A stretch of DNA of 64,000 bases from Pseudomonas sp. FP2335 (GCF_030687535.1 NZ_CP117437.1:1013501-1077500), one strand, 5' to 3'. Shown: positions 29,780 to 42,097, counted from the first letter of the stretch. The notes: generated by a model not told the origin, from the sequence alone. A program made the numbers and translations.

Positions 29780-31126
29780 ATGAGTGCAGCCCAAAGCGTC
29801 GGCCCGCAAGCGTTACCGGCACTGCAGGAACAAGTCGAGCAGATCCTTGCCGAGGCCAAGCGCCAGGGGGCCAGTGCCTGTGAGGTGGCGGTGTCGCTGG
29901 AGCAGGGGCTGTCGACATCGGTACGCCAGCGGGAAGTGGAAACCGTTGAGTTCAACCGCGACCAGGGTTTTGGCATCACCTTGTACGTAGGGCAGCGCAA
30001 AGGTTCGGCCAGTACGTCGGCGAGCGGCCCGGAGGCGATCCGCGAAACCGTCGCCGCCGCGTTGGCGATTGCCAAGCACACCTCCGAGGATGAAAGCTCG
30101 GGCCTGGCCGACAAAGCGCTGATGGCCAAGGACTTGAAAGACTTCGATCTGTTCCACGCCTGGGACATTACCCCGGAGCAGGCCATTGAACTGGCATTGA
30201 CCTGCGAAGCCGCTGCGTTCGATGCAGATGCCCGCATCAAGAACGCCGATGGCACCACGTTGAGCACGCATCAGGGCTGTCGTGTCTACGGCAACAGCCA
30301 TGGTTTTGTAGGGGGGTATGCCTCCACTCGCCATAGCCTGAGCTGCGTGATGATTGCTGAAGCCAACGGCCAGATGCAGCGTGATTACTGGTACGACGTA
30401 AGCCGCCAGGGCGAGTTGCTGGCGGACCCGGTCAGCATTGGCCAGCGCGCCGCACAACGTGCCGCCAGCCGCTTGGGCGCGCGTCCGGTGCCAACTTGCG
30501 AAGTGCCGGTGTTGTTTTCGGCGGAGTTGGCCGGTGGTTTGTTCAGCAGTTTCCTAGGCGCGATTTCCGGCGGCAACCTGTACCGCAAGTCGTCGTTCCT
30601 TGAGGGCGCTATCGGGCAAAAGCTGTTCCCGGAGTGGTTGACCCTTGATGAGCGCCCGCACCTAATGCGTGCCATGGGGAGCTCGGCGTTCGACGGCGAT
30701 GGCCTGGCGACCTATGCCAAACCGTTCGTCGAAAACGGCGAGTTGGTGTCCTATGTGCTGGGGACATACTCCGGCCGCAAGCTCGGCCTGCCAAGCACGG
30801 CCAACGCCGGTGGCGTGCACAACCTGTTCGTTACCCATGGCGATGAAGACCAGGCGGCGTTGCTGCGTCGCATGGGACGTGGCCTGCTGGTGACTGAGTT
30901 GATGGGGCATGGCCTGAACATGGTGACCGGTGATTACTCCCGTGGTGCGGCGGGTTTCTGGGTGGAAAACGGCGAGATTCAGTTCGCGGTCCAGGAAGTG
31001 ACCATCGCCGGCAACATGCGCGACATGTTCAAGCAAATCGTCGCGGTGGGTAACGACCTGGAACGGCGTAGCAACATTCACACAGGTTCGGTATTGATTG
31101 AGCGGATGACTGTCGCTGGCAGCTGA
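29780..31126 (+). CDS. pmbA: Metalloprotease PmbA (TldE)
   Basis: The 448-residue partner of TldD shares its fold but lacks the HExxxH zinc site: the corresponding part reads FSAELAGGLFSSFLGAISGGNLY. Together they form the TldD/E protease that processes peptides such as microcin B17 and CcdA. The GTYSGRKLGLPSTANAGGVHN and RGLLVTELMGHGLNMVTGDYSRGAAGFWVENG segments are family marks. The start at 29780 is preceded by a GGAG; a strong terminator follows. Confidence 0.96.
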   Translation: MSAAQSVGPQALPALQEQVEQILAEAKRQGASACEVAVSLEQGLSTSVRQREVETVEFNRDQGFGITLYVGQRKGSASTSASGPEAIRETVAAALAIAKHTSEDESSGLADKALMAKDLKDFDLFHAWDITPEQAIELALTCEAAAFDADARIKNADGTTLSTHQGCRVYGNSHGFVGGYASTRHSLSCVMIAEANGQMQRDYWYDVSRQGELLADPVSIGQRAAQRAASRLGARPVPTCEVPVLFSAELAGGLFSSFLGAISGGNLYRKSSFLEGAIGQKLFPEWLTLDERPHLMRAMGSSAFDGDGLATYAKPFVENGELVSYVLGTYSGRKLGLPSTANAGGVHNLFVTHGDEDQAALLRRMGRGLLVTELMGHGLNMVTGDYSRGAAGFWVENGEIQFAVQEVTIAGNMRDMFKQIVAVGNDLERRSNIHTGSVLIERMTVAGS

Positions 31127-31146
31127 CCCTCCCGACGCTTCAACAG

Positions 31147-31184
31147 AAAAGGCGCGCCATCATCACTGATGGCGCGCCTTTTTT
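31147..31184 (+). terminator. Intrinsic terminator after pmbA
   Basis: AAAAGGCGCGCCATCA and TGATGGCGCGCCTTTTTT form a long perfect stem with a TCAC loop and T run. It isolates pmbA from the iron-regulated operon that follows. Confidence 0.92.
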
Positions 31185-31224
31185 GTGCTTGCGTGACAGG
31201 TGGATTGATTTGCTGCTCTTGTTT

Positions 31225-31258
31225 TGATTCTCAATATCATTTAATAATAAATATCATT
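31225..31258. promoter_or_regulatory. Fur-box-like sequences upstream of fagA
   Basis: TAATAATAAATATCA (31242-31256) matches 12 of the 14 defined positions of the 7-1-7 Fur consensus TGATAATNATTATCA. A weaker site, TGATTCTCAATATCA, lies at 31225-31239. Both are in a sharply AT-rich stretch 20-50 bases before the fagA start, as expected for iron repression of the fagA-fumC-sodA operon known in P. aeruginosa. Confidence 0.75.
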
Positions 31259-31276
31259 ACCGAATGAGTGTGGATC

Positions 31277-31664
31277 ATGAGTTCTGTCCTGCATGAGGAT
31301 CCTTACCTGGAGAGCTGGCGCTGGATGAGTCGTCAGATTCGCTGCGGCCTCAATCCCGACGAGCCGCGCCTGATCGAACATTACCTCAACGAGGGTCGAT
31401 ACCTGGCGTGCTGCACTGCGACCCATCCATGGACGATCGCTGAAACCTCATTCCATCTGTTGCTCGACACCGCCGGCGATATTGCGCTGCCCTGGCATTG
31501 GCGCACGACATGCCTGGACCAGGCCTGGCGCCCCCTGCGCGACCTGGAAAAACTTTCCCACTGCGCCTGCCGCCTCAAGCGCTGGCAGACCTTTGCCTGG
31601 CAATTGGCGACCTGCGAGTTGCTGCCTTCCCTTTCTGTGTCTGACCTTGTGCAAGGATCCTCCG

Positions 31665-31672
<8 letters not shown>
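31277..31672 (+). CDS. fagA: Iron-regulated protein FagA
   Basis: The 131-residue cysteine- and tryptophan-rich protein of unknown biochemical role is recognised by its position as first gene before fumC, a TPR-like gene and sodA, the Fur-associated operon of pseudomonads. It opens MSSVLHEDPYLESWRWMSRQIRCGL and has CHACRLKRW-like spacing of cysteines (SHCACRLKRW). No signal peptide or membrane helix is seen. Its last eight bases overlap the start of fumC. Expression should rise on iron limitation through the Fur sites just upstream. Confidence 0.82.
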
Positions 31673-33041
<1,369 letters not shown>

Positions 33042-33068
33042 TCACCGACACTGCTTTGGAGGCTCACC

Positions 33069-33512
33069 ATGGAGCACTGGAAACGCACGATCGAACGGGC
33101 CAATCGCTGCTTTATGCAAGGCGAGTTGGTTGACGCTCGCGAGGCCTATTTGCAAGCCCTGGCCCTGGCCCAAGTGTTGTTCGAACGCTGGGCGGATGCC
33201 GACGAAGCGGTGGCGGCTTTTGTCATTTCCCATCACAACCTGGCGGACCTGCATCTGCGTCTGAACCAGCCGGAAGAAAGCGCGGAGTACCTCTGCGCCA
33301 TTCACCAGCGCTTGTTGCATGCGATGCAGGACCCGCGCCTGACCCCGCAGTTACGCGAGGCGGCGCTACGCCAAAGCAGCAAGACCTACATTGAACTGTT
33401 GAATTTCATCAGCGATCACGGTGAGTACCCGCGTACCCATCGCCTGCTGGGCAGCACCGCGGCGCAACAGGATGCGTCGACTCGCAACAGTCCTTATTAC
33501 GGAGCACATTGA
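33069..33512 (+). CDS. Conserved helical (TPR-like) protein of the fagA-fumC-sodA operon
   Basis: The 147-residue protein is almost entirely helical and has two TPR-like units, for example [25 protein letters not shown] and [30 protein letters not shown]. It lies between fumC and sodA, the place of the unnamed third gene of this operon in P. aeruginosa. GGAGG precedes the ATG. No function is known to me; a role in iron or oxidative stress follows only from the operon. Confidence 0.88.
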   Translation: MEHWKRTIERANRCFMQGELVDAREAYLQALALAQVLFERWADADEAVAAFVISHHNLADLHLRLNQPEESAEYLCAIHQRLLHAMQDPRLTPQLREAALRQSSKTYIELLNFISDHGEYPRTHRLLGSTAAQQDASTRNSPYYGAH

Positions 33513-33513
33513 G

Positions 33514-34125
33514 ATGTCCTACACCTTGCCTGCCTTGCCTTACGCCTACGACGCCCTGGAGCCGCATATCGATGCGCAAACCATGGAGATTCACTACACC
33601 AAGCACCATCAGACCTACATCAATAACCTCAACGCTGCCGTCGAAGGCACTGAGTTCGCGGGCTGGCCGGTAGAGAAACTGGTGTCCAGTGTGCAGCAAT
33701 TGCCGGAAACACTGCGCGCTGCGGTGATCAACCAAGGTGGCGGCCATGCCAACCACTCGTTGTTCTGGGCAGTGATGTCGCCACAAGGCGGAGGCAAGCC
33801 TGAGGGCGCGCTGGGCAAGGCTATCGACGAGCAAGTGGGCGGTTTCGAGAGCTTCAAGGAAGCCTTCACCAAAGCCGCACTGACCCGTTTCGGCAGCGGC
33901 TGGGCCTGGCTGAGCGTTACTCCACAAAAGACCCTGGTCGTCGAAAGCAGCGGTAATCAGGACAGCCCCCTGATGAATGGCAACACGCCAATCCTCGGCC
34001 TGGACGTGTGGGAGCATGCCTACTACCTGCGTTATCAGAACCGGCGTCCGGAATATATCAACGCGTTCTATAGCGTGATCAATTGGCCGGAAGTTGCCGC
34101 ACGCTATCAGGCCGCCTTGGCCTGA
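33514..34125 (+). CDS. sodA: Superoxide dismutase, manganese type
   Basis: The 203-residue enzyme removes superoxide. Metal ligands appear in [25 protein letters not shown] and [12 protein letters not shown]. The [14 protein letters not shown] and lack of the iron-type variants fit the manganese form, as does its place in a Fur-repressed operon: Mn-SOD is made when iron for Fe-SOD is scarce. GGAGCACATTGAG precedes the ATG, one base after the previous gene. Confidence 0.95.
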   Translation: MSYTLPALPYAYDALEPHIDAQTMEIHYTKHHQTYINNLNAAVEGTEFAGWPVEKLVSSVQQLPETLRAAVINQGGGHANHSLFWAVMSPQGGGKPEGALGKAIDEQVGGFESFKEAFTKAALTRFGSGWAWLSVTPQKTLVVESSGNQDSPLMNGNTPILGLDVWEHAYYLRYQNRRPEYINAFYSVINWPEVAARYQAALA

Positions 34126-34158
34126 CATTCACCTCCATAACAAGATCTAAGGCCGACT

Positions 34159-35052
34159 ATGGGCACTGAAACACTGGCGGTCAGCAGCGGGCGGATGTTT
34201 CGTTATGCGTTTGGCTCGCTGCTGCTATTGGCAGGGACTGCATTGCTGGTGGCCCATGGGCTGGACTGGCTGAACCTGGAGCCGCGAATCCTGCGCGCGC
34301 TGCAAGGCGGCGCAATCTGCGCACTGGGCACGGCACTCGGTGCGGTGCCGGTGCTGGTGATTCGGCGCATGCCGGTGGCGCTCAGTGACACCTTGCTGGG
34401 TTTTGGTGCCGGGGTCATGCTCGCGGCGACGGCATTTTCGCTGATCGTGCCGGGCATCGCCGCCGCCGAAGGCCTGGGGCTTTCGCCTTGGGGGGCCAGT
34501 GGCCTGATCAGCGTTGGCATCATGCTGGGGGCATTCGGGTTGTATCTGGTTGATCGCAAGGTCTCCGGTGCCAGCCCGGAAATGCTGGTAGGCACGCCCG
34601 ATCACCCGGTGATCCCGCCGCGTATCTGGTTATTCGTGTTTGCCATCATTGCCCACAACATCCCCGAAGGCATGGCCGTGGGGGTTTCGGCGGGCGGCGC
34701 AATGCCCGATGCCGACAGCCTGGCCATGGGCATTGCCTTGCAGGATGTGCCCGAAGGCTTGGTGATTGCTTTGGTGTTGGCCGGGGCAGGGATGTCGCGG
34801 ATCAAGGCGTTCTTGATCGGAGCTGCTTCAGGGTTGGTCGAGCCGGTGTTCGCGGTGCTCTGCGCCTGGTTGGTAAGCCTGGCTGAAGTGCTGTTGCCGC
34901 TTGGGCTGGCGCTCGCCGCGGGGGCCATGTTGTTGGTGGTGACTCACGAGGTCATCCCCGAGTCGCGGCGCAACGGTCACGAGATGCTCGCCAGCCTGGG
35001 GTTGTGCATCGGGTTTTGTTTGATGATGGTGATGGATACCGCATTGGGCTGA
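34159..35052 (+). CDS. ZIP family divalent metal transporter
   Basis: The 297-residue membrane protein has about eight helices. The ZIP metal-path motifs are present: AHNIPEGMAVGVS near residue 167 (H-N-x-P-E-G), ALQDVPEGLVIAL near 195 and THEVIPESRRNGHE near 270. Members import zinc, iron or manganese. Its place 33 bases after sodA suggests co-expression with the iron-starvation operon, so manganese or iron import is a reasonable guess. Confidence 0.9.
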   Translation: MGTETLAVSSGRMFRYAFGSLLLLAGTALLVAHGLDWLNLEPRILRALQGGAICALGTALGAVPVLVIRRMPVALSDTLLGFGAGVMLAATAFSLIVPGIAAAEGLGLSPWGASGLISVGIMLGAFGLYLVDRKVSGASPEMLVGTPDHPVIPPRIWLFVFAIIAHNIPEGMAVGVSAGGAMPDADSLAMGIALQDVPEGLVIALVLAGAGMSRIKAFLIGAASGLVEPVFAVLCAWLVSLAEVLLPLGLALAAGAMLLVVTHEVIPESRRNGHEMLASLGLCIGFCLMMVMDTALG

Positions 35053-35067
35053 AGTCGTTGCGACTTC
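35051..35067. terminator. Short hairpin between the convergent ZIP and npr genes
   Basis: GAAGTCG and CGACTTC with a TTG loop overlap the ZIP stop codon. It could end either transcript, but it lacks a T run. Confidence 0.3.
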
Positions 35068-35086
35068 ACGCCCGTCTTCAAGGGTG

Positions 35087-35359
35087 TCACTCACCCTCAT
35101 CAAAGAAGTTGTTGATCAGCGCCACCAGGGCGTCCATGGCTTCCTGCTCTTGCTCGCCTTCCGTCTTCAAGTGAATCCGGGTGCCCTTGCCGGCGGCCAA
35201 CATCATCATGGCCATAATGCTTTTGCCATCGACCATGGACTCTGGCGTACGCCCCGCGCGGATCTGGCAGGGGAACTGCCCGGCAACGCCGACGAACTTC
35301 GCGGAAGCCCGGGCATGCAGCCCCAGCTTGTTGATGATTTCAATTTCCAGAGCAGGCAT
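35087..35359 (-). CDS. ptsO: Nitrogen PTS phosphocarrier protein NPr
   Basis: The 90-residue HPr-fold protein has the phosphorylatable histidine H15 in NKLGLHARASAKFVG and the HPr Ser region GKSIMAMMMLAAGKG. It transfers phosphate from PtsP to PtsN in the regulatory nitrogen PTS. Its position after rapZ and ptsN in the rpoN cluster identifies it as NPr rather than sugar HPr. Confidence 0.93.
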   Translation of the reverse strand: MPALEIEIINKLGLHARASAKFVGVAGQFPCQIRAGRTPESMVDGKSIMAMMMLAAGKGTRIHLKTEGEQEQEAMDALVALINNFFDEGE

Positions 35360-35375
35360 CGCGGGGGTGTTCCTT

Positions 35376-36233
35376 TCAGCTAAGGTCGCGGTGGCGAACC
35401 TGGACGTTCTTGAGGGTTTGTTGCAGCAGTTGGCCCAGGCGTTCGGTCAGGTAGACCGAGCGGTGGTGGCCGCCGGTGCAGCCAATGGCAATGGTGACAT
35501 ACGCCCGATTGCTTGCAGCGAAGCGCGGCAGCCATTTGAGCAGGTAGCTGGAAATGTCCTGGAACATCTCCTCGACATCCGGTTGCGCCGCCAGGTATTC
35601 AGCCACAGGTTGGTCCAGCCCGGACTGATCACGCAGTTCCGGTTTCCAATAAGGGTTGGGCAGGCAGCGCACATCGAACACCAGGTCGGCGTCCACCGGC
35701 ATGCCGCGCTTGAAGCCAAACGACTCGACGAGGAATGCCGTACCCGGCTCGGGCTGGTTCAGCAGACGCAGCTTGATGGCATCACGCAACTGGTACAGGT
35801 TGAGCCCGGTGGTGTTGATCTTGAGGTCGGCGAGGTCAATGATCGGCCCCAGCAACTTGGTTTCGTCCTCGATGGCTTCTGCCAGGGAGCGATGGGGGCT
35901 GCTGAGGGGGTGGCGTCGACGGGTTTCAGAGAAGCGCTTTAGCAGGGTCTCTTCGTCGGCGTCCAGGTACAGCACATCGCAATGAATGTGCTTGGCGCGA
36001 ACTTCCTCGAGCAGTTGCGGGAACCGCTCAAGGTGGCTGGGCAGGTTGCGGGCATCGATCGATACGGCCACCAGCGGTTGCGCCAGCTCGGTGTGGATCA
36101 ACGCGCGTTCCGCGAGCTCTGGCAGCAGGCCGGCGGGCAGGTTGTCGATGCAGTAGAAGCCACTGTCCTCAAGTACGTTGAGGGCGGTGCTTTTACCCGA
36201 GCCGGAACGGCCGCTGACGATGATCAAACGCAT
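35376..36233 (-). CDS. rapZ: RNase adapter protein RapZ
   Basis: The 285-residue protein has the Walker A motif [11 protein letters not shown] near residue 8, Walker B-like [17 protein letters not shown] and the C-terminal [12 protein letters not shown] segment. In enterobacteria RapZ senses glucosamine-6-phosphate and guides RNase E to GlmZ RNA; in Pseudomonas the RNA partner is less certain. It lies between ptsN and npr with spacings of 2 and 16 bases. Confidence 0.95.
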   Translation of the reverse strand: MRLIIVSGRSGSGKSTALNVLEDSGFYCIDNLPAGLLPELAERALIHTELAQPLVAVSIDARNLPSHLERFPQLLEEVRAKHIHCDVLYLDADEETLLKRFSETRRRHPLSSPHRSLAEAIEDETKLLGPIIDLADLKINTTGLNLYQLRDAIKLRLLNQPEPGTAFLVESFGFKRGMPVDADLVFDVRCLPNPYWKPELRDQSGLDQPVAEYLAAQPDVEEMFQDISSYLLKWLPRFAASNRAYVTIAIGCTGGHHRSVYLTERLGQLLQQTLKNVQVRHRDLS

Positions 36234-36235
36234 GA

Positions 36236-36700
36236 TTACTGCCCGTTCTGTTCATCCAGGACTACCTGATACAGCGCCTCATTGCTACTGGCACTGCGCA
36301 GTTTGTCGCGTACTTCCTTGCGGTCGAGCATGCTGGCGATCTGCCGGAGCAGTTCCAGGTGCGCATCGGTGGCGGCTTGCGGGACCAGCAGAACAAACAG
36401 CAGGTCGACCGGGGCGCCGTCGATGGCGTCGAAATCGATGGGAGCGTCCAGGTGCAGCAGGGCGCTGACAGGTGCCTCACAACTTTTGAGGCGGCAGTGG
36501 GGAATGGCGATGCCGTTGCCAAAACCGGTGGAGCCGAGTTTTTCACGGGCAATCAGAGCCTCGTAGACATCTTGCATCTCCAGGTCAGGCACTTCGCGGC
36601 TGATCAGGTTGGCAATTTGCTCAAGGGCTTTCTTTTTACTGCCACCCGGCGCGTTCACGAGGGAACGGCCGGGGGTCAGGATGGTTTCAAGTCGAATCAT
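36236..36700 (-). CDS. ptsN: Nitrogen PTS EIIA component PtsN
   Basis: The 154-residue EIIA-Ntr has the phosphorylated histidine H68 in [11 protein letters not shown]. The GSTGFGNG and [19 protein letters not shown] segments are typical of the family. It is the output protein of the nitrogen PTS, affecting potassium transport, carbon storage and sigma-54 genes. The gene sits between hpf and rapZ. Confidence 0.96.
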   Translation of the reverse strand: MIRLETILTPGRSLVNAPGGSKKKALEQIANLISREVPDLEMQDVYEALIAREKLGSTGFGNGIAIPHCRLKSCEAPVSALLHLDAPIDFDAIDGAPVDLLFVLLVPQAATDAHLELLRQIASMLDRKEVRDKLRSASSNEALYQVVLDEQNGQ

Positions 36701-36712
36701 GGGTGGGGAGTG

Positions 36713-37018
36713 TTAGCGGCCTGTGCCCTGGAGGAGGCTCTGCTGCTTTTCCTTATGCTTTTTGATTTGGCGATCCAGCTTGTCGGTCAGGTCGTCAATG
36801 GCGGCATACATATCTGAATGCTCGGCATTAGCGACTACTTCCCCGCCGGGTATACGCAAGGTGGCTTCGATTTTCTGCTTCAGCTTTTCGACAGTCATGA
36901 TGACTTGCACGTTGGTGATCTTGTCGAAATGCCCCTCAATTCTTTTGAGTTTTTCGCCGATATAGGCGCGCAGCGGTTCGGTCACTTCCAGTTGGTGTCC
37001 ACTGATGTTGACTTGCAT
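36713..37018 (-). CDS. hpf: Ribosome hibernation promoting factor (short form)
   Basis: The 101-residue protein binds the 30S subunit and promotes inactive 100S dimers in stationary phase. MQVNISGHQLEVTEPLRAYIGEKLKRIEGHFDKI and DMYAAIDDLTDKLDRQIKKHKEK are family marks. The start at 37018 follows AGGAGAAGC; longer in-frame starts are not supported. It lies between rpoN and ptsN. Confidence 0.95.
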   Translation of the reverse strand: MQVNISGHQLEVTEPLRAYIGEKLKRIEGHFDKITNVQVIMTVEKLKQKIEATLRIPGGEVVANAEHSDMYAAIDDLTDKLDRQIKKHKEKQQSLLQGTGR

Positions 37019-37093
37019 ACAGCTTCTCCTTCGTTGCCAGTGCATAAAGCGGTGGGCAGGAATACCCACCACTGGAACGCTATGGCCCGCCCG

Positions 37094-38587
37094 TCACATC
37101 AAACGCTTACGCTCGCTGGAAGGCGCGATCCCGAGGGACTCGCGGTACTTGGCGACGGTTCGACGGGCGACCTGAATGCCTTGTGCCTCCAGTAAACCAG
37201 CGATCTTACTGTCACTCAATGGCTTTTTCTGATTTTCCGCGGCAACCAGTTTTTTGATGATCGCGCGGATCGCCGTGGACGAGCATTCGCCGCCTTCGGA
37301 GGTGCTGACGTGGCTGGAGAAAAAGTATTTCAGCTCATAAATACCCCGTGGGGTATGCATGAATTTCTGCGTGGTCACCCGTGAAATCGTCGATTCGTGC
37401 ATGCCGACTGCTTCGGCGATGTCATGCAGCACCAACGGTTTCATCGCTTCGTCGCCGTATTCCAGGAAGCCGCGCTGGTGCTCGACGATCTGGGTGGCGA
37501 CTTTCATCAGGGTTTCGTTGCGGCTTTGCAGGCTCTTGATGAACCAGCGGGCCTCCTGCAACTGGTTGCGCATGAAGGTGTTGTCGGCGCTGGTATCGGC
37601 GCGGCGTACAAAGCCGGCGTATTGCGGGTTGACCCGCAGGCGTGGCACCGACTCCTGGTTCAACTCCACCAGCCAGCGTTCGTTGTCCTTGCGCACGATG
37701 ACGTCAGGCACCACGTATTCGGCTTCGCTGGACTCGATCTGCGAGCCCGGGCGCGGATTGAGGCTCTGTACCAGCTCGATCACCTGGCGCAGGTCGTCTT
37801 CCTTGAGTTTCATGCGGCGCATCAACTGGCTGTAGTCGCGGCTACCCAGCAAGTCGATGTAGTCGGTCACCAAGCGCTGGGCTTCAACGAGCCAAGGCGT
37901 CTTGGCAGGCAGTTGGCGCAATTGCAGCAACAGGCATTCGCTGAGGGTGCGGGCGCCGATGCCGGCGGGTTCGAACTGTTGGATGCGGTGCAGGACGGCT
38001 TCGATCTCGTCCAGTTCGATGTCCAGTTCCGGGTCGAACGCTTCGAGGATCTCCTCAAGCGTCTCGTCCAGGTAGCCCTGGTTGTTGATGCAGTCGATCA
38101 GGGTCACAGCGATCAGGCGATCGGTGTCCGACATCGGCGCGAGGTTCAATTGCCACAACAGATGGCTCTGCAGGCTTTCACCGGCGGACGTGCGGGTGGT
38201 GAAGTCCCACTCATCATCATCGTTGCTGGGCAGGCTGCTGGCGCTGGTCTGGTAGACGTCTTCCCAGGCGGTATCCACGGGAAGTTCGTTAGGAATGCGT
38301 TCGTTCCATTCACCTTCTTCCAGGTTATCCACCGTTGGGGCGGTTTCCTGATAGGAAGGTTCCTGCACGTCGGAATTGGGTTTTTGCTCGATGTTGTCGG
38401 CCAGCGGGTCTGCGTTATCGAAGTCGTCGCCTTCTTCCTGGCGTTCGAGCATCGGGTTGGACTCCAGGGCCTCCTGGATTTCCTGTTGCAGGTCCAGGGT
38501 CGACAATTGGAGCAGGCGGATGGCCTGTTGCAGCTGCGGTGTCATCGTCAGCTGCTGGCCCATTCTCAGGACTAGCGATGGTTTCAT
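37094..38587 (-). CDS. rpoN: RNA polymerase sigma-54 factor
   Basis: The 497-residue sigma factor recognises -24/-12 promoters and needs AAA+ activators. It has the glutamine-rich region I ([41 protein letters not shown]), an acidic region II near residues 50-110, the helix-turn-helix and the C-terminal RpoN box [10 protein letters not shown]. It lies in the usual lptB-rpoN-hpf-ptsN order. Confidence 0.98.
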   Translation of the reverse strand: MKPSLVLRMGQQLTMTPQLQQAIRLLQLSTLDLQQEIQEALESNPMLERQEEGDDFDNADPLADNIEQKPNSDVQEPSYQETAPTVDNLEEGEWNERIPNELPVDTAWEDVYQTSASSLPSNDDDEWDFTTRTSAGESLQSHLLWQLNLAPMSDTDRLIAVTLIDCINNQGYLDETLEEILEAFDPELDIELDEIEAVLHRIQQFEPAGIGARTLSECLLLQLRQLPAKTPWLVEAQRLVTDYIDLLGSRDYSQLMRRMKLKEDDLRQVIELVQSLNPRPGSQIESSEAEYVVPDVIVRKDNERWLVELNQESVPRLRVNPQYAGFVRRADTSADNTFMRNQLQEARWFIKSLQSRNETLMKVATQIVEHQRGFLEYGDEAMKPLVLHDIAEAVGMHESTISRVTTQKFMHTPRGIYELKYFFSSHVSTSEGGECSSTAIRAIIKKLVAAENQKKPLSDSKIAGLLEAQGIQVARRTVAKYRESLGIAPSSERKRLM

Positions 38588-38771
38588 GGCAGGGGCTTAA
38601 CACCTTATTCGCCGGCGCAATGCGCCATCCACGACAGGGCGCGTGAGCGCCAAACATAAGCAAATTATATGCCTGATGTCGGGGGCTTTGCCTAGAGCAC
38701 GGTAACAATAAAAATCCGGAGGTTTTCATTGACTCCCGCGCATCTTGGCAGCGGCCGTGACACCACGGTGT

Positions 38772-39496
<725 letters not shown>

Positions 39497-39497
<1 letters not shown>

Positions 39498-40030
39498 TAC
39501 TCGGCCTTCTTCTTCGGCTGGATAACCATGTCGATTCGCGGACGTGGCGCAGTCACCTTGGCACCATTGGCGCGGCCGGCGTTGGCGATCTGTTTCACGG
39601 TGTCATAGGTGATTTTCTCACCTTCCGTGGAGTTGCCGTCCGGGCTGAGGACCTTGGCCTGGTCGATCAGGACAATACGGTTCTGCTGGGCGTGATACTG
39701 GATGGTCTTGCCGTAGCCCTTCATCGGGCCGCTGTCGGTCGGCGACTGCTTCTGCTCGAAGTAAGCCAGGTTGCCCACCGAAGTCACCACGTCAATGTCG
39801 CCATTGGCGGTACGCGTCAAGGTCACCGTGTTGCCGGTGATCTTCATCGAGCCCTGGGTGATGATCACGCCGCCGGTGTAGGTGGCGACGCCTTGCTTGT
39901 CGTCCAGTTGCGCATCGTCAGCCGAAATGTGGATCGGTTGCTGGCTATCGTTCGGCAGAGCCCAGGCGCTCACGCTTCCCAGTGCTGCGCCCAGACTGAG
40001 CAAAATAGGGAGAGTTTTAACGAGCCTCAT
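39497..40030 (-). CDS. lptA: Periplasmic LPS transport protein LptA
   Basis: The 177-residue periplasmic bridge protein has a signal peptide (cut near [12 protein letters not shown]) and the OstA-like beta-jellyroll with [33 protein letters not shown]. It carries LPS from LptC to the outer-membrane LptD. The lysine-rich tail IQPKKKAE is typical. It overlaps lptC by 14 bases. Confidence 0.95.
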
Positions 40031-40589
40031 ACTGTCCTCTTACGTTCGATAGCAGGTGTATCCTGCTTTCTTTCAAATACGCTTTCATTCCCTTGCCAGT
40101 CGATACCCCGCCAGCGCCGTCGATTCTAACGTCTTGCTCGGTCTGCGCATATTGCTTCTGCGGGAATACGGTCATACGACTGCTGGTAATCACGGTGTCA
40201 CGGTTTTTATCGTCGGTACGCGCGACGCGCACCGAGTCGATCAGTTCCACTTCGGTGCCGTCCGGGTTGACCTCGCCACGCTTGCTGGTGACATGCCACG
40301 GAAACTCGGTGCCACGGTAGATGTTCATGTCCGGGTTGGTCAGCAGGGTGACTTCGGTGGCCTTCAAGTGCTCGACCTTGTCCGACGTCATCTCATACTG
40401 CACCTTGCCGTCGGGCAGGAACTGGATGCTGTAGGCATTGGTGGCGTAATAGTCGATAGCCCCTTCGTCAACCTGCGCAACAGGCTGGTCGAGAAAGCGC
40501 TCCGGGCTGATATTCCAGTAGCCCACCGCCAGGAAGAGCGCGGCGATGACCCCGAATAACAGGAAGTTGCGAATCTTTTTGCTCAGCAT
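40017..40589 (-). CDS. lptC: LPS export protein LptC
   Basis: The 190-residue bitopic protein has one N-terminal helix (NFLLFGVIAALFLAVGYWNI) and a periplasmic beta-jellyroll. It docks LPS from LptBFG onto LptA. AMTSDKVEHLKATEVTLLTNPDM-like beta strands and position between kdsC and lptA confirm the call. Confidence 0.95.
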   Translation of the reverse strand: MLSKKIRNFLLFGVIAALFLAVGYWNISPERFLDQPVAQVDEGAIDYYATNAYSIQFLPDGKVQYEMTSDKVEHLKATEVTLLTNPDMNIYRGTEFPWHVTSKRGEVNPDGTEVELIDSVRVARTDDKNRDTVITSSRMTVFPQKQYAQTEQDVRIDGAGGVSTGKGMKAYLKESRIHLLSNVRGQYEAR

Positions 40590-40597
40590 AAAACGCT

Positions 40598-41122
40598 CTA
40601 TAGGTAGGCGGCGTGGGCCGCTTCAAGGCTGCCTTGGGCGCGCAGGATCAGCTCGCAGAACTCGCGGGCGGCACCTTCGCCGCCGCGGGCGGTGGTGATG
40701 CCATGGGCGTGTTCGCGAACAAAGGCTGCCGCATTGGCGACGGCCATGCCCAGGCCGACTCGACGGATCACCGGCAAGTCAGGCAGGTCATCGCCCAAAT
40801 AGGCGACCTGCTCATAGCTTAGGTTGAGTTGGCCAAGAAGCTCGTCCAAGACCACCAGTTTATCCTCGCGGCCCTGATACAGGTGAGGAATCCCCAGGTT
40901 TTGTGCGCGGCGTTCCACAACCGGGGTTTTTCTGCCGCTGATGATCGCCGTTTGCACGCCCGCTGCCATCAGCATCTTGATGCCTTGGCCGTCGAGGGTG
41001 TTGAAGGTCTTGAATTCGCTGCCGTCTTCGAGGAAATAGAGGCGGCCATCGGTCAGCACGCCGTCTACGTCGAAAATCGCCAGTTTGATGTTCTTGCCGC
41101 GTTGCAACAGGTCGCCTGTCAT
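40598..41122 (-). CDS. kdsC: 3-deoxy-D-manno-octulosonate 8-phosphate phosphatase
   Basis: The 174-residue HAD-superfamily phosphatase makes Kdo from Kdo-8-phosphate for LPS inner core. The catalytic DxD lies in LAIFDVDGVLTDGRLYF, followed by TAIISGRKTPVVERRA and the C-terminal GDDLPDLPVIRRVGLGMAVANA. It directly abuts kdsD (next base). Confidence 0.96.
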   Translation of the reverse strand: MTGDLLQRGKNIKLAIFDVDGVLTDGRLYFLEDGSEFKTFNTLDGQGIKMLMAAGVQTAIISGRKTPVVERRAQNLGIPHLYQGREDKLVVLDELLGQLNLSYEQVAYLGDDLPDLPVIRRVGLGMAVANAAAFVREHAHGITTARGGEGAAREFCELILRAQGSLEAAHAAYL

Positions 41123-42097
41123 TTACATCACTCCCGCACGCAGCAAGTCGTGCATGTTCAGGGCGCCAATCGGGTGGTCTTGATGATCGACCACCACCAG
41201 CGCGCCGATCTTGTGGTCTTCCATGATTTTCAAGGCTTCAGCTGCCAGCATCTCGGGGCGGGCGGTCTTGCCGTGGGGCGTCATCACAGCATCTATGGTC
41301 GCGGTATGGATGTCGATGGTGCGGTCCAGGGTGCGACGCAAGTCGCCGTCGGTGAATACCCCGGCCAGTTTGCCGTCGGCTTCCAGGATCACCGTCATGC
41401 CCAGGCCCTTGCGGGTCATTTCCATCAGCGCGTCCTTCAGCAGCGTGCCGCGCTGGACGTGGGGCAATTCATCGCCCGAGTGCATGACGTTTTCCACTTT
41501 CAACAGCAGGCGACGGCCCAGGGCGCCCCCTGGGTGGGAGAACGCGAAGTCTTCGGCGGTAAACCCGCGCGCTTCCAGCAACGCCACGGCCAGCGCATCA
41601 CCCATGACCAGGGCGGCGGTCGTGGAGGAGGTCGGTGCCAGGTTCAGCGGGCAGGCCTCATGGGCCACATGCACGTTGAGGTTCACTTCGGCGGCCTTGG
41701 CCAACGTCGATTCGGGGTTGCCGGTGATGCTGATCATCTTGATGCCCAGGCGCTTGATCAGCGGCAGCAGCGTCACGATTTCGTTGGTGGTGCCGGAGTT
41801 GGACAGTGCCAGGATGATGTCATCCTTGGTGATCATGCCCATGTCGCCGTGGCTGGCTTCGGCCGGGTGCACAAAAAATGCGGTGGTCCCGGTGCTGGCC
41901 AGAGTGGCGGCAATCTTGTTGCCGACGTGGCCGGATTTGCCCATGCCGACGACAACAACGCGGCCCTTGCTGGCCAGAATCATCTCGCATGCGCGTACGA
42001 AATCTGCGTCGATATGCGCCAACAAGCCTTCTACGGCTTCAAGCTCGAGGCGGATGGTGCGTTGTGCGGATTGAATAAGGTCGCTGGATTGGCTCAT
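41123..42097 (-). CDS. kdsD: Arabinose-5-phosphate isomerase
   Basis: The 324-residue enzyme converts ribulose-5-phosphate to arabinose-5-phosphate, the first step of Kdo synthesis. An N-terminal SIS domain holds GMGKSGHVGNKIAATLASTGT and HGDMGMI, and the C-terminal half has two CBS domains. The start MSQSSDLIQSAQ at 42097 is the usual one; longer frames into the promoter region are not supported. It is the first gene of the Kdo/LPS cluster. Confidence 0.96.
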   Translation of the reverse strand: MSQSSDLIQSAQRTIRLELEAVEGLLAHIDADFVRACEMILASKGRVVVVGMGKSGHVGNKIAATLASTGTTAFFVHPAEASHGDMGMITKDDIILALSNSGTTNEIVTLLPLIKRLGIKMISITGNPESTLAKAAEVNLNVHVAHEACPLNLAPTSSTTAALVMGDALAVALLEARGFTAEDFAFSHPGGALGRRLLLKVENVMHSGDELPHVQRGTLLKDALMEMTRKGLGMTVILEADGKLAGVFTDGDLRRTLDRTIDIHTATIDAVMTPHGKTARPEMLAAEALKIMEDHKIGALVVVDHQDHPIGALNMHDLLRAGVM